From Paracoccus denitrificans (GTDB lineage Bacteria; Pseudomonadota; Alphaproteobacteria; Rhodobacterales; Rhodobacteraceae), in the NCBI GenBank assembly GCA_003240735.1, contig QFNE01000017.1:1-61097 (forward strand): 61,097 bases of DNA. The letters are read 5' to 3'. The translations under genes and the position numbers were made by a program. Below are positions 25,034 to 34,064 of this stretch, one piece after another; the first letter of the stretch is position 1; every line of letters starts with the position of its first letter. The notes below the pieces were generated by a model, which had not been told where the DNA came from, did no database searches, and worked only from the letters and a program-made list of their open reading frames with translations.

Positions 25034-26815
25034 CTACTCCTCGTCCTCGAAGGGATCCCATTCCTCGACGGCGTCGACCGGGCCGTCGGCGGGTCCGTGG
25101 CTTTGGCCGTCCGCCTCGTCGGTGGCGGGCGGCGGTTCATGTCGCACGGTAATTGCCGCGTTCGGCATTTCAGCCAAAATCGCCGCGACGACCGGGTGTT
25201 CACGGGCGACGGCAACCTCGGCGGCCTGGGCCGCGGCGCGTTGTTCGGCAATTGTCGGCGCACCACCCTGATCGACGACCGACACCACCCAGCGCGTGCC
25301 CCCGGTCCAGTTGCGCAACCGATCCGCCAGTCGGGCGGCAAGGTCGCGGGGCGCGTCCGGGGTCGGGCGGAACTCGATCCGGCCGGGGCTGTATTTGACC
25401 AGATGGACGTGATTTTCGACCTGGATCAGCAGGATCATGTCCCGCATCCGCCGGATCGTTTCCACAACGCTGTCGAAGTCTGGCCACGCAGCCAGAACTT
25501 CGGGCGCGACAGCAAGCGCGGTCGCCGCCCCTGACGCCTGCGCCGACACGGGCGCCACGCTGCGGGCGACAGGTTGGGCCGGGCGAGATGCGGTCGGTGG
25601 CGCGCCGGCACTGCCGGCCGGTTGGGCGTGACGGGTGAATTCGCCGGCCTGCTGGCTGGCTTGCACCTTGCGGATCAGAGCTTCCGGGTCAGGCAGATCG
25701 GCGATGTGCGTCATGCGGATCAACGCCATTTCCGCGGCCATCATCGCATTCGGCGCGGCAGACACCTCTTCCAGCGCCTTGAGCAGCATCTGCCACAGCC
25801 GCGTCAGCGCGCGCATCGGGATACGCTCGGCGATATCGCGACCACGGGTGCGCTCATCGGGGCCGATGGTCGGATCGTCCGCTGCGTCCGGGGTGATCTT
25901 CACAAGGCTGACCCAGTGGGTGATCTCGGCCAAGTCGCGCAGGACGGCCAGCGGGTCCGCGCCTTCGGCATACTGGCTTTGCAGCTCGGTCAGCGCCTCG
26001 GCCGCGCTGCCGCGAAGGATCATGTCGAACAGATCAAGGACGCGGCCCCGATCCGCGAGACCCAACATGGCACGGACCTGATCGGCACCGGTTTCGCCAG
26101 CCCCATGGCTGATCGCCTGATCAAGCAGGCTTTCGGCATCACGGGCCGACCCTTCGGCCGCCCGAGTGATCAGGGCCAGCGCGTCGTCAGTGATGTCGGC
26201 GCCCTCGGAGGTCGCGATCCGGCGCAGAAGGGCGATCATCACCTCGGGCTCGATCCGGCGCAGGTCGAACCGTTGGCAACGGGACAGGACGGTGACTGGC
26301 ACCTTGCGAATTTCGGTGGTGGCAAAGATGAATTTCACATGCGGCGGCGGCTCTTCCAGCGTCTTCAGCAGCGCGTTGAAGGCGCTGGTCGACAGCATGT
26401 GAACTTCGTCGATGATATAGATTTTATAGCGGGCCGAAGCGGCGCGGTAATGGACCGACTCGATGATCTCACGGATGTCGTTGACGCCGGTGCGGGATGC
26501 GGCGTCCATTTCCAGCACGTCGACATGGCGGCCTTCCGTAATCGCGACGCAGTTTTCACAGACGCCGCACGGCTCGGTCGTCGGGCCGCCCTGGCCATCC
26601 GGACCGATGCAGTTCAATCCCTTGGCGATGATCCGTGCGGTCGTGGTCTTACCCGTGCCGCGGATACCCGTCATGATAAAGGCCTGCGCGATCCGATCGG
26701 CCGCAAACGCATTCTTCAGCGTGCGCACCATCGCGTCCTGACCGACCAGATCAGCAAAAGTTTCCGGCCGATACTTGCGCGCCAGAACCTGATATTGCTG
26801 TCCGGTTTCCGTCAT
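25034..26815 (-). CDS. dnaX: DNA polymerase III tau/gamma subunit
   Basis: 593 residues. Clamp-loader ATPase with Walker A GIRGTGKTT at 50-58, zinc-binding cysteines (Cys69, 83, 86, 89), Walker B region IIDEVHM around 135-140, sensor ATTEIRKVPVTVLSRCQRFDLRR and clamp-loader domain III. A Pro/Ala-rich linker near 400-430 leads to the tau-specific C-terminal region ending in an acidic EEWDPFEDEE. No A/T-rich frameshift site was seen in the linker, so a gamma form is not predicted. It heads the dnaX-ybaB-recR operon. Confidence 0.95.
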   Translation of the reverse strand: MTETGQQYQVLARKYRPETFADLVGQDAMVRTLKNAFAADRIAQAFIMTGIRGTGKTTTARIIAKGLNCIGPDGQGGPTTEPCGVCENCVAITEGRHVDVLEMDAASRTGVNDIREIIESVHYRAASARYKIYIIDEVHMLSTSAFNALLKTLEEPPPHVKFIFATTEIRKVPVTVLSRCQRFDLRRIEPEVMIALLRRIATSEGADITDDALALITRAAEGSARDAESLLDQAISHGAGETGADQVRAMLGLADRGRVLDLFDMILRGSAAEALTELQSQYAEGADPLAVLRDLAEITHWVSLVKITPDAADDPTIGPDERTRGRDIAERIPMRALTRLWQMLLKALEEVSAAPNAMMAAEMALIRMTHIADLPDPEALIRKVQASQQAGEFTRHAQPAGSAGAPPTASRPAQPVARSVAPVSAQASGAATALAVAPEVLAAWPDFDSVVETIRRMRDMILLIQVENHVHLVKYSPGRIEFRPTPDAPRDLAARLADRLRNWTGGTRWVVSVVDQGGAPTIAEQRAAAQAAEVAVAREHPVVAAILAEMPNAAITVRHEPPPATDEADGQSHGPADGPVDAVEEWDPFEDEE

Positions 26816-26918
26816 CTTGCCCCCAGGGCCCGTCAGGCCGCGTTCAGACGTGCCACCTTATCGGCTGGTCCGTTTCGGGACAACAGGCCGGGCGGCAATG
26901 ATGCATCTGCGTGGATAA

Positions 26919-27020
26919 GGTGAGAGGCTGGACAGCGACCCAAGCGGGAATCGTTACGGCTGCTTCCTTCCGGACCTGACCGGGTTGGCGAGGCGCCTGC
27001 CCGCGCCAACCTCTCGGGGG
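26919..27020 (-). ncRNA. ffs: Signal recognition particle RNA (small, 4.5S type)
   Basis: The minus strand contains the universally conserved SRP core GGTCAGGTCCGGAAGGAAGC in its asymmetric loop context. The ends form a 10-bp closing stem (GAGAGGTTGG with CCAGCCTCTC), and inner arms are complementary as in 4.5S RNA. Length is about 100 bases, normal for alphaproteobacteria. The exact ends are estimated from the closing stem. Confidence 0.93.
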
Positions 27021-27067
27021 GTGAGATAGGCAATCGCGCAGGGGATGGCAAGGGTGGTCTAGGTCGC

Positions 27068-28801
27068 TTAAACGCGGACGCGGATACGGGCGAAACCGTC
27101 GGCGTCGATCCCCAGCGGTTCGGGATGCAGATGTGCAATAGGCGACAGATCGTCTAACGCGGCGGGGGCGGTGGCAAACGTCGCATCACGCGTGCCAGTC
27201 GTATCGAAAAAGGGACGCAGATCCGGGCTGATCCGGCGTTGAATACGGGCATACCGTGACAGTATGTCCTGAACACCGTGCGGGGTCTGGACCGCAACAG
27301 GGCAGTCTTGCAGCAAGGGCGAAAACGTCTGGCAACCGTGCACACGATAGCTGTTGGTTGCGAGGAGGAAGGGGTCGTCTCCTTCAACCACCTGTCCGCG
27401 ATATGTCAGTTGTTTAACCCGCGCTGATCCCGCAGTCAGATCAAGTGTCACATCCAGCCCGTCGACCATGTCGAAGTTATAGCCGGGCATCGCAGGGTCG
27501 ATCAGTACACCGCTGTCAGTCTCATCGTAAATGCGGATTGATCGCTCGATGATCCGGGTCAGCGTGTATCCATTGACCTCAACCGCCACGAAGGTGTTCG
27601 GAAACGGATAAAGCGACCACACATCGCGCCGTGTGAACCCGCCTGTGGGAATGTCGATGAAGTTTTCGGGTCCGCCCCTCCCCCCTGTCCGAAACGGCGT
27701 AACGGTGGCAAGGATAGGGGGATGGTTGCGCGTCCCTGAGAGTCTGCGTCGCGCGAAGTGACGCATCGCAGCACCCTGAAGGCGCATCCCCGGATCGACA
27801 CCCAGCAAGGCGAAATAGCTTGTTATGGGACGCAGTGTCCGCGCGATCGGCACGCCGAAGCCACGGATGGTTGCGTCCTGGGCTGCCAGCGCTGGCGCCG
27901 CCAGCGGCGTTTGAGGATGCGGCAGAACGTCCTGCGCGCGCAGACACCGTGTGGTGGAGCGCGCAACGCGCCACCCGTCAGCGCACCGCTTTAGCGAAAG
28001 ATCGATCACCCCAAGGTGGGAGCCCATCGATCCGGCAAGGACTATCGGTGTGCCCTCAACCAGCGTCGCCTCGGCAGGAAATACCTGGTGGGTATGGCCT
28101 GCGACCACGGCATCGATCTGATCGACATCTAAAAGACCCGCGGCATCCGACGCGGCCCCCGGTTCCGCTCGGTCGACGCCTGCGTGGCACAGCGCCACGA
28201 CGATATCCGCACCGGCCTCGCGTATACGGGCTGCGGCCTGACGTGCGGTTTCAAGGATCGGCGATACGGTCAACAACGGGCGAAGAGACGCGTTCCAGTC
28301 CACCGTCTCGGGCGGCAGAAAACCCAGGATGCCGATCCTGATGTCCGCCTGAATGCCCGACGCGGCGCTGACTCGGCGCGACAGGATGACAGACAGTTGC
28401 GCGATTCGGGCGAGGGGGCCGGTCGCTTTGACATTCGTCATGACGTAGGGGAAATCCGCCGCTGAGGCTGCCGCAGCCGCCATGTCCGCGCCGCCGTCGA
28501 AGTCGTGGTTGCCAAACGTTGCGGCGTCATATCCCAGCAGGTTCATCGTCTGGATCACAGGGTGCGTTTTTTCGACCGGCCACACCAACGGACTGCCGTG
28601 CAGAAGATCACCGTTATCGACCAACAGGGTCGTCACGCCGTCGGCACGTTGTTCATCGACCATTCCCGCCAGCGACAAAAGACCGGTGGCCGGTGCGGGC
28701 CGATTTACGGCGCCGTCGAATGGTAGAAGGCGCAGATGCAGGTCTGTCGTGGCCAGAATGCGCAAACTGAAGGTGTTGTCATGGGAATCAGGGGCCGTCA
28801 C
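27068..28801 (-). CDS. CpdB-like 2',3'-cyclic nucleotide phosphodiesterase / 3'-nucleotidase, apparently cytoplasmic
   Basis: 577 residues. Calcineurin-like metallophosphatase domain with ATTDLHLRLLPFD, VDNGDLLHGSP, FGNHDFD, CHAGVD and VAGHTHQVFP, followed by a 5'-nucleotidase C-terminal domain (NTFVAVEVNGYTL and FLLATNSYRV). CpdB enzymes hydrolyse 2',3'-cyclic nucleotides and 3'-nucleotides, normally in the periplasm. This one has no signal peptide: the GTG start at 28801 has AAGGA 6 bases upstream, and an in-frame stop lies 24 bases before it. E. coli CpdB is about 70 residues longer. Confidence 0.85.
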   Translation of the reverse strand: MTAPDSHDNTFSLRILATTDLHLRLLPFDGAVNRPAPATGLLSLAGMVDEQRADGVTTLLVDNGDLLHGSPLVWPVEKTHPVIQTMNLLGYDAATFGNHDFDGGADMAAAAASAADFPYVMTNVKATGPLARIAQLSVILSRRVSAASGIQADIRIGILGFLPPETVDWNASLRPLLTVSPILETARQAAARIREAGADIVVALCHAGVDRAEPGAASDAAGLLDVDQIDAVVAGHTHQVFPAEATLVEGTPIVLAGSMGSHLGVIDLSLKRCADGWRVARSTTRCLRAQDVLPHPQTPLAAPALAAQDATIRGFGVPIARTLRPITSYFALLGVDPGMRLQGAAMRHFARRRLSGTRNHPPILATVTPFRTGGRGGPENFIDIPTGGFTRRDVWSLYPFPNTFVAVEVNGYTLTRIIERSIRIYDETDSGVLIDPAMPGYNFDMVDGLDVTLDLTAGSARVKQLTYRGQVVEGDDPFLLATNSYRVHGCQTFSPLLQDCPVAVQTPHGVQDILSRYARIQRRISPDLRPFFDTTGTRDATFATAPAALDDLSPIAHLHPEPLGIDADGFARIRVRV

Positions 28802-28897
28802 GGTCGTTCCTTGATGCGTGGCATATCAAGCGCCACGCGCCATGAACCGACAAGTTACCGCATAGGTTGAGCAGTGCTAGGGCTTTTAGGCAAGTTG

Positions 28898-28927
28898 TTG
28901 CGACCGAATGTAAATTCGCCTTAGATT
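28898..28927 (+). promoter_or_regulatory. Possible promoter of the SRPBCC gene
   Basis: TTGCGA and TAGATT are separated by 18 bases. The spacing is good and the elements are acceptable; the start codon is 43 bases downstream of the -10 box. Confidence 0.3.
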
Positions 28928-28969
28928 GCGCTGGCGCCAACACGCGGCACCTTAAGTGAATGGACCGGC

Positions 28970-29428
28970 ATGAAGTTCTCGACACGTGAAAACCTGGACA
29001 TCTCTGCGGAAGAGCTTTTCGACCGAGCCAGCGATTTCCACAGGTTGGAGCGTGTCTTGTCTCATCGTGGGGCACAGTTGACGCGCATCGATCCTGCGTC
29101 AGATCCGGGGACCGGCATCGGCTGGCACATTGCATTCGATCTACGCGGCAAGCCGCGACAGGTCCGCATGGACGTGGTCAGCTTTAACCGCCCCGAAGGC
29201 TATACCATGCGGGGCGAGTCGGATTTGTTCGAGATTGAGATCGTCGTAACCGTCATCGGGTTTTCGGCCCAGAAGTCCCGCCTGATGGTCGAGATGGAGG
29301 TCAAGCCGCGTAATATGCGCGCGCGTCTGATCATGCAGACGGCGCGGCTGGGCAAGACGCAGCTCGACAAGAAGTTTGCCACGCGAATCGATGAATTCAT
29401 CCGCGGCGCGGGCAAGGCCGCCGCCTGA
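28970..29428 (+). CDS. SRPBCC (START-like) family protein
   Basis: 152 residues with the polyketide-cyclase/START-like layout: KFSTRENLDISAEELFDRASD at the N-terminus, strands with GIGWHIAFDLRGKPRQV and YTMRGESDLFEIEIVV, and a long C-terminal helix. The family binds hydrophobic ligands in a helix-grip cavity. No catalytic residues can be named. It converges with pheA only 3 bases apart. Confidence 0.78.
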   Translation: MKFSTRENLDISAEELFDRASDFHRLERVLSHRGAQLTRIDPASDPGTGIGWHIAFDLRGKPRQVRMDVVSFNRPEGYTMRGESDLFEIEIVVTVIGFSAQKSRLMVEMEVKPRNMRARLIMQTARLGKTQLDKKFATRIDEFIRGAGKAAA

Positions 29429-29431
29429 ATC

Positions 29432-30292
29432 CTATCCCTGCGCCAAACGCAGCGGATCGGCCGGATAGACCCCCAGAATTTCAAGCGACGACGTGAAATA
29501 CGACAGCTCTTCGAGCGCGCGCGCAACGTTTGCGTCGTCCGGGTGCCCTTCGACGTCGGCATAAAATTGCGTGGCTGTGAAAACGCCATTGACCATATAG
29601 CTTTCCAGCTTGGTCATGTTCACGCCGTTCGTCGCGAACCCACCCATGGCCTTGTAAAGCGCGGCCGGGATGTTGCGGACGCGGAACACAAAGCTGGTCA
29701 GCATCGTCTCGTCACCGGCCCGGTTCGGGCGTCGCCGCAGGTCGGCCTTGGGCGACATGATCAAAAACCGCGTGGTGTTGTTCTTGCGGTCCTCGATGTT
29801 TTCGGCCAGCAGGTCGAGCCCGTAGATTTCGCCCGCCAGCCGGCTGGCCAGTGCGGCGCGCGACGGGTTGCCAGCCTCGGCGACCATCATCGCGCTGCCA
29901 GCTGTGTCTGGCCCCACGACCGGACGGATCGCATTTTCACGCAGAAAGGTGCGGCATTGGCCCAGAAGAACCGTATGGCTTTGTGCCTCGGTGACGTCTG
30001 GCAGTTGTGCGCCCGGCACGCCCAGCATGCAGATATGGACGCGAACGAACGTCTCGTCGATGATCTTGAGACCAGATTCGGGCAGCAGATGATGAATGTC
30101 CGCGACGCGGCCATAGGTCGAGTTTTCAACCGGTAGCATCGCCAGATCGGCATGATGGCTGCGTACTGCGGCAATGACGTCTTCGAATGTCGCGCAGGGC
30201 AGGGTGTCCATATCAGGACGCGCAACGCGGCACGCCTCATGGCTGTAGGCGCCGGGTTCCCCCTGAAAGGCGATGCGGTTTGTCTGGGTCAT
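29432..30292 (-). CDS. pheA: Prephenate dehydratase
   Basis: Monofunctional enzyme of 286 residues that converts prephenate to phenylpyruvate in phenylalanine synthesis. The catalytic domain begins IAFQGEPGAYSHEA, includes LPVENSTYGRV and ends with the NNTTRFLIM motif (catalytic TRF). The C-terminal ACT domain (SFVFRVRNIPAALYKAMGGF, KLESYM) mediates phenylalanine feedback. There is no chorismate mutase domain, as is usual in alphaproteobacteria. The start at 30292 is set by homology; the open frame continues upstream over unrelated DNA. Confidence 0.95.
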   Translation of the reverse strand: MTQTNRIAFQGEPGAYSHEACRVARPDMDTLPCATFEDVIAAVRSHHADLAMLPVENSTYGRVADIHHLLPESGLKIIDETFVRVHICMLGVPGAQLPDVTEAQSHTVLLGQCRTFLRENAIRPVVGPDTAGSAMMVAEAGNPSRAALASRLAGEIYGLDLLAENIEDRKNNTTRFLIMSPKADLRRRPNRAGDETMLTSFVFRVRNIPAALYKAMGGFATNGVNMTKLESYMVNGVFTATQFYADVEGHPDDANVARALEELSYFTSSLEILGVYPADPLRLAQG

Positions 30293-30412
30293 CGGCAGGC
30301 TCGATCGGGCAGGCGCGATTGCGCAACGAAACCGAACTACACCTTGATCCGCCAAGAAGAAAGCGCGTAGATGTTCGTCGTTCAATAGGCTTACCGGACA
30401 GGGGATTGCTGA

Positions 30413-30949
30413 ATGTTCAACACCATGACGATCGTCAAGACGGCGGCTGCGTTCATCGGGTCGCTGCTGGTGCTGATCCTGACAACATGGGCGGCCTCGG
30501 GCATCTATCACGTCGGACCGTCCGGGCACGTGGCAGAAGGCGAAGCGCCCCATCAGGCCTATACGATCCCTGTACCCGAAACAGCCGCCGGCGGTGCCCC
30601 TGCGGAAGAAGAAGGCCCGGATTTCGCGACGCTGATGGCCTCCGCTGATCCTGCCGCGGGTGAAAAGGTCTTCAGCAAGTGCAAATCGTGCCACAAGATC
30701 GACGGTTCGAACGGCATTGGCCCGCACCTTGATGGCGTCGTCGGTCGCGCGGTGGCAAGCGTGGGAGACTATGACTACGATGCGGCGATGAAGGACCATG
30801 CTGCCGAGGTGCCGACATGGACCCCCGAGGCGCTGCAGGAGTTCCTGACCAACCCTAAGAAGGTCGTCCCGGGGACGAAGATGACGTTCCCGGGCCTGCC
30901 CAAGGGTGCCGACCGGGCCAATCTGATTGCCTATCTGGAACAGAACTAG
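30413..30949 (+). CDS. cycM: Membrane-anchored cytochrome c (CycM / c552 type)
   Basis: 178 residues. An uncleaved N-terminal anchor (residues 8-28) is followed by an acidic, proline-rich linker and a class I cytochrome domain in the periplasm. Haem attaches at Cys90 and Cys93 with His94 (CKSCH); Met157 in TKMTFPG is the likely axial ligand. This matches Paracoccus cytochrome c552/CycM, which carries electrons from the bc1 complex to the aa3 oxidase. It is divergent from pheA and 109 bases upstream of yejA. Confidence 0.9.
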   Translation: MFNTMTIVKTAAAFIGSLLVLILTTWAASGIYHVGPSGHVAEGEAPHQAYTIPVPETAAGGAPAEEEGPDFATLMASADPAAGEKVFSKCKSCHKIDGSNGIGPHLDGVVGRAVASVGDYDYDAAMKDHAAEVPTWTPEALQEFLTNPKKVVPGTKMTFPGLPKGADRANLIAYLEQN

Positions 30950-31058
30950 GCAGCGTCGTCAGCTGATTGTCACGAAACCGCCAACCGGCAGATGTCCGGC
31001 TTGCCGATCTGCCCGACTGCGGCCTAGCCTTGCGGCGAACGACAATGCGAGGCTTGTG

Positions 31059-32930
31059 ATGCTGAAACTGGGCGCTTTTCTTCTGACCACCGCGGCGCTG
31101 ACGTCCGGCGCGGTGGCCCAGACAGCCACGACACCGCCCGCGACTGACGATCAGGTCACGACCTCACACGGCATCGCCATATTCGGCGAACTGAAGCTTC
31201 CCGCCGACTTCAAGCACCTGCCATATGTGAACCCTGACGCGCCCAAGGGTGGCTCGATCAGTCAGGCCGTTCCAAACAACAGCAACTTCGACAACTTCAA
31301 TCCCTTCACGATGAAGGGCCGTCCGGCAGCGCTGTCCTCGGCGATGTTGGAGACGCTGCTGGCCCGCGACGCCAGCGACTTCGGCGCGGCCTACTGCCTT
31401 TTGTGCACGACGCTCGAGTATCCGGCATCGCGCGACTGGGTGATTTTCAACATGCGGCCCGACATCAAGTTCGCGGATGGTTCGCCCATGACCGCAGATG
31501 ACGTGGTCTATTCCATCAATGCCCTGATGACCGAGGCCGATGCGAGCATCCGCTTTATCGCCAACGAGCAGATCGAAAAGGTCGAGGCGCTGTCGCCCAG
31601 CCAAGTCAAGGTGACCTTCAAGCCGAATTATCCGCGCAGAGAGATCGTGCAGTTCGTCGGCGGTCTGCCAATCATGTCCAAAGCTGACGCTGACAAGCGC
31701 GCCCTTGATCTCGACAAGACTATGGACAAGCCGTTGCTGGGGTCCGGCCCCTACGCGCTGACCGAATCCAGCATGGGTCGCTGGGTCGAGGTGACGCGCC
31801 GCGACGATTACTGGGGCAAGAACCTTCCGATCAACATCGGGCGGCAGAACTTTGACCGGATGCGGTACGAATACTTTGCCGATTACGACGCCGCGTTTCA
31901 GGCGTTCACCGCTGGGGATTACACATTCCGTCAGGAAAACAGCGCGCAGAAATGGGCCAACGCCTATAACTTCCCGGCGGTCCAGAAGGGCTGGGTCAAG
32001 GTCGAAACACTGCCCGACAAAAGCAGCGTCAGCGGTCAGGCGTGGGTCTTCAACCTGCGCCGGGAAAAGTGGCAGGACCCCCGCGTGCGGGAAGCCGTGG
32101 GGATGATGTTCAACTTCGGCTGGACCAACCAGCGCCAGTTCTATGGCCTGTACGACCGCGTCAACAGCTTCTGGGAGAACAGCGACCTGGAGGCGACGGG
32201 AAAGCCGACGCCCGAAGAACTGGCTTTGCTCGAGCCGTTGAAAGCGGACCTGCCCGCAGAAGTTTTCACCGAAGATGCATTCTCGTGGCCAGCCGGTTCG
32301 GAGAACTTGCAGGACCGCGCGACGATGCGACGGGCCATGAAACTGTTGGATGACGCGGGTTGGAAGATCGGCGCAGACGGGCTGCGGCGCAACGCGCAAA
32401 ACCAGACCCTGCGCCTGGAAATCCTGAACGATTCCGACAGCTTCGACAAGGTTCTGAACCCTTATATCGAGAACCTGCGCGCCATCGGAGTGGATGCCGT
32501 GAACCTGCGTGTCGACAACTCCGAAGCCCAGGCGCGGGAACGCGCGCACAACTTTGACATGACATCCACCTTCTTGGGGCAGTCCCCGATCCCCGGGGCC
32601 GAGATGCGGGCCGAGTTCGACAGCAAGACTGCCGACAACGAATCCAACCTGCTGGGGCTCAAGAACCCGGCCATTGACGCGCTGATCCGCAAGGTCGAAG
32701 AGGCCAACACCGAGGACGAGCTGAAGATCGCCGTTCACGCGTTGGACCGTTCCCTTCGCGCGATGAAGTTCTGGGTGCCGCAGTGGTACAATCCGAACCA
32801 CCTGATTGCCTATTACGACCAGTATGGTCACCCCGAAACGCTGCCAGACTATGACCTGGGCCAGCTTGATTTCTGGTGGTTCGACGCCGATAAGGCAGAA
32901 AAGCTGAAACAAGCCGGGGCGCTTCGCTAA
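31059..32930 (+). CDS. yejA: Oligopeptide-binding protein YejA
   Basis: 623-residue family-5 solute-binding protein. A signal peptide ends near AVAQ (residue 20). Mature features are HGIAIFGELKLPADFKHLPYVNPDAPKGG, the YejA-specific N-terminus, NFNPFTMKGR and YEYFADYDAAFQAFTAGDY. GAGG lies 7 bases before the ATG at 31059. It captures peptides in the periplasm for YejBEF, a system that takes up microcin C in E. coli and cell-wall peptides in Agrobacterium. Confidence 0.92.
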   Translation: MLKLGAFLLTTAALTSGAVAQTATTPPATDDQVTTSHGIAIFGELKLPADFKHLPYVNPDAPKGGSISQAVPNNSNFDNFNPFTMKGRPAALSSAMLETLLARDASDFGAAYCLLCTTLEYPASRDWVIFNMRPDIKFADGSPMTADDVVYSINALMTEADASIRFIANEQIEKVEALSPSQVKVTFKPNYPRREIVQFVGGLPIMSKADADKRALDLDKTMDKPLLGSGPYALTESSMGRWVEVTRRDDYWGKNLPINIGRQNFDRMRYEYFADYDAAFQAFTAGDYTFRQENSAQKWANAYNFPAVQKGWVKVETLPDKSSVSGQAWVFNLRREKWQDPRVREAVGMMFNFGWTNQRQFYGLYDRVNSFWENSDLEATGKPTPEELALLEPLKADLPAEVFTEDAFSWPAGSENLQDRATMRRAMKLLDDAGWKIGADGLRRNAQNQTLRLEILNDSDSFDKVLNPYIENLRAIGVDAVNLRVDNSEAQARERAHNFDMTSTFLGQSPIPGAEMRAEFDSKTADNESNLLGLKNPAIDALIRKVEEANTEDELKIAVHALDRSLRAMKFWVPQWYNPNHLIAYYDQYGHPETLPDYDLGQLDFWWFDADKAEKLKQAGALR

Positions 32931-32987
32931 CCCGGCGCTGACACGCACAGCCGGTCACGGCGGCAGGGACGGACAGGCAGACAACTC

Positions 32988-34064
32988 ATGGGCGCCTATC
33001 TTCTGCGGCGATTGCTGCTGATCATTCCGACACTGATCGGGATATTGCTCATCAACTTCACGCTGACGCAGTTCGTCCCCGGCGGTCCGGTCGAACAGGT
33101 TATCGCGCGGGTTCAGGGCGAAGGCAACGCACTGGGAAACCTGTCGGGCGGTGCTGATGCCGGCATGTCTGGCGAGGCGGGCAAATACGCAGGTGCCCAA
33201 GGGCTGCCACCTGAATTCATCGCGCAGCTGGAAAAGGAGTTCGGCTTCGACAAGCCCGCACCGGTGCGGTTCATGAACATGCTGTGGGATTATCTGCGGT
33301 TTGATTTCGGGCAGTCGTGGTTCCGGTCGATCTCGGTCGTTGATCTTGTGCTGGAAAAGATGCCGGTCAGCATCACGCTGGGCCTTTGGTCGACGTTGCT
33401 GGCCTATCTGATCTCGATCCCGCTTGGCATTCGCAAGGCAGTCAAGGATGGCACGGCGTTCGACACATGGACGTCCAGTGCCGTCATCATAGGTTATGCC
33501 ATCCCGGGGTTTCTGTTCGCGGTCCTGCTGATGGTGCTGTTTGCCGGCGGCAGCTATTGGAAAATCTTTCCGCTGCGGGGGCTTACCAGCGATAACTTCG
33601 AAACGCTCAGCACCTTCGGCAAGATCAAGGACTATCTGTGGCACATTACGCTGCCGGTCGTCGCGTCCACGATTTCCAGCTTCGCCACGCTGACGCTGCT
33701 GACCAAGAACAGCTTTTTGGATGAAATCAACAAGCAGTACGTCATCACAGCACGTGCAAAGGGTCTGACCGAACGCAAGGTTCTGTACGGACACGTGTTC
33801 CGCAACGCGATGCTGATCGTGATCGCGGGCTTTCCGGCCATGTTTCTGGGCGTCTTCTTCGGCGCGAGCATCCTGATCGAGACGATCTTCTCGCTCGACG
33901 GGCTGGGGCGTCTGGGGTTCGAGGCGGCAGTGCAGCGCGACTATCCTGTCATCTTCGGCACCCTCTACGTGTTCGGGCTGATGGGACTGCTGGTCGGCAT
34001 CCTGTCTGACCTGATGTATGTGCTGGTCGACCCGCGCATCGATTTCGAAAGCCGCGCCGGATGA
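32988..34064 (+). CDS. yejB: Peptide ABC transporter permease YejB
   Basis: 358-residue inner-membrane permease with six hydrophobic segments. It starts with GAYLLRRLLLIIPTLIGILLINF and has a long periplasmic section between segments 1 and 2 (about residues 30-110), a hallmark of YejB. The coupling loop reads ARAKGLTERKVLYGHVFRNA. The stop overlaps the yejE start by 4 bases. Confidence 0.92.
   Translation: MGAYLLRRLLLIIPTLIGILLINFTLTQFVPGGPVEQVIARVQGEGNALGNLSGGADAGMSGEAGKYAGAQGLPPEFIAQLEKEFGFDKPAPVRFMNMLWDYLRFDFGQSWFRSISVVDLVLEKMPVSITLGLWSTLLAYLISIPLGIRKAVKDGTAFDTWTSSAVIIGYAIPGFLFAVLLMVLFAGGSYWKIFPLRGLTSDNFETLSTFGKIKDYLWHITLPVVASTISSFATLTLLTKNSFLDEINKQYVITARAKGLTERKVLYGHVFRNAMLIVIAGFPAMFLGVFFGASILIETIFSLDGLGRLGFEAAVQRDYPVIFGTLYVFGLMGLLVGILSDLMYVLVDPRIDFESRAG

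Noticed and set aside
25034..26815. Possible programmed frameshift in dnaX
   Set aside because: No slippery A/T-rich heptamer was seen in the GC-rich linker region.
31164..32948. A 594-codon open frame antisense to yejA
   Set aside because: Shadow of a well-recognised binding-protein gene.
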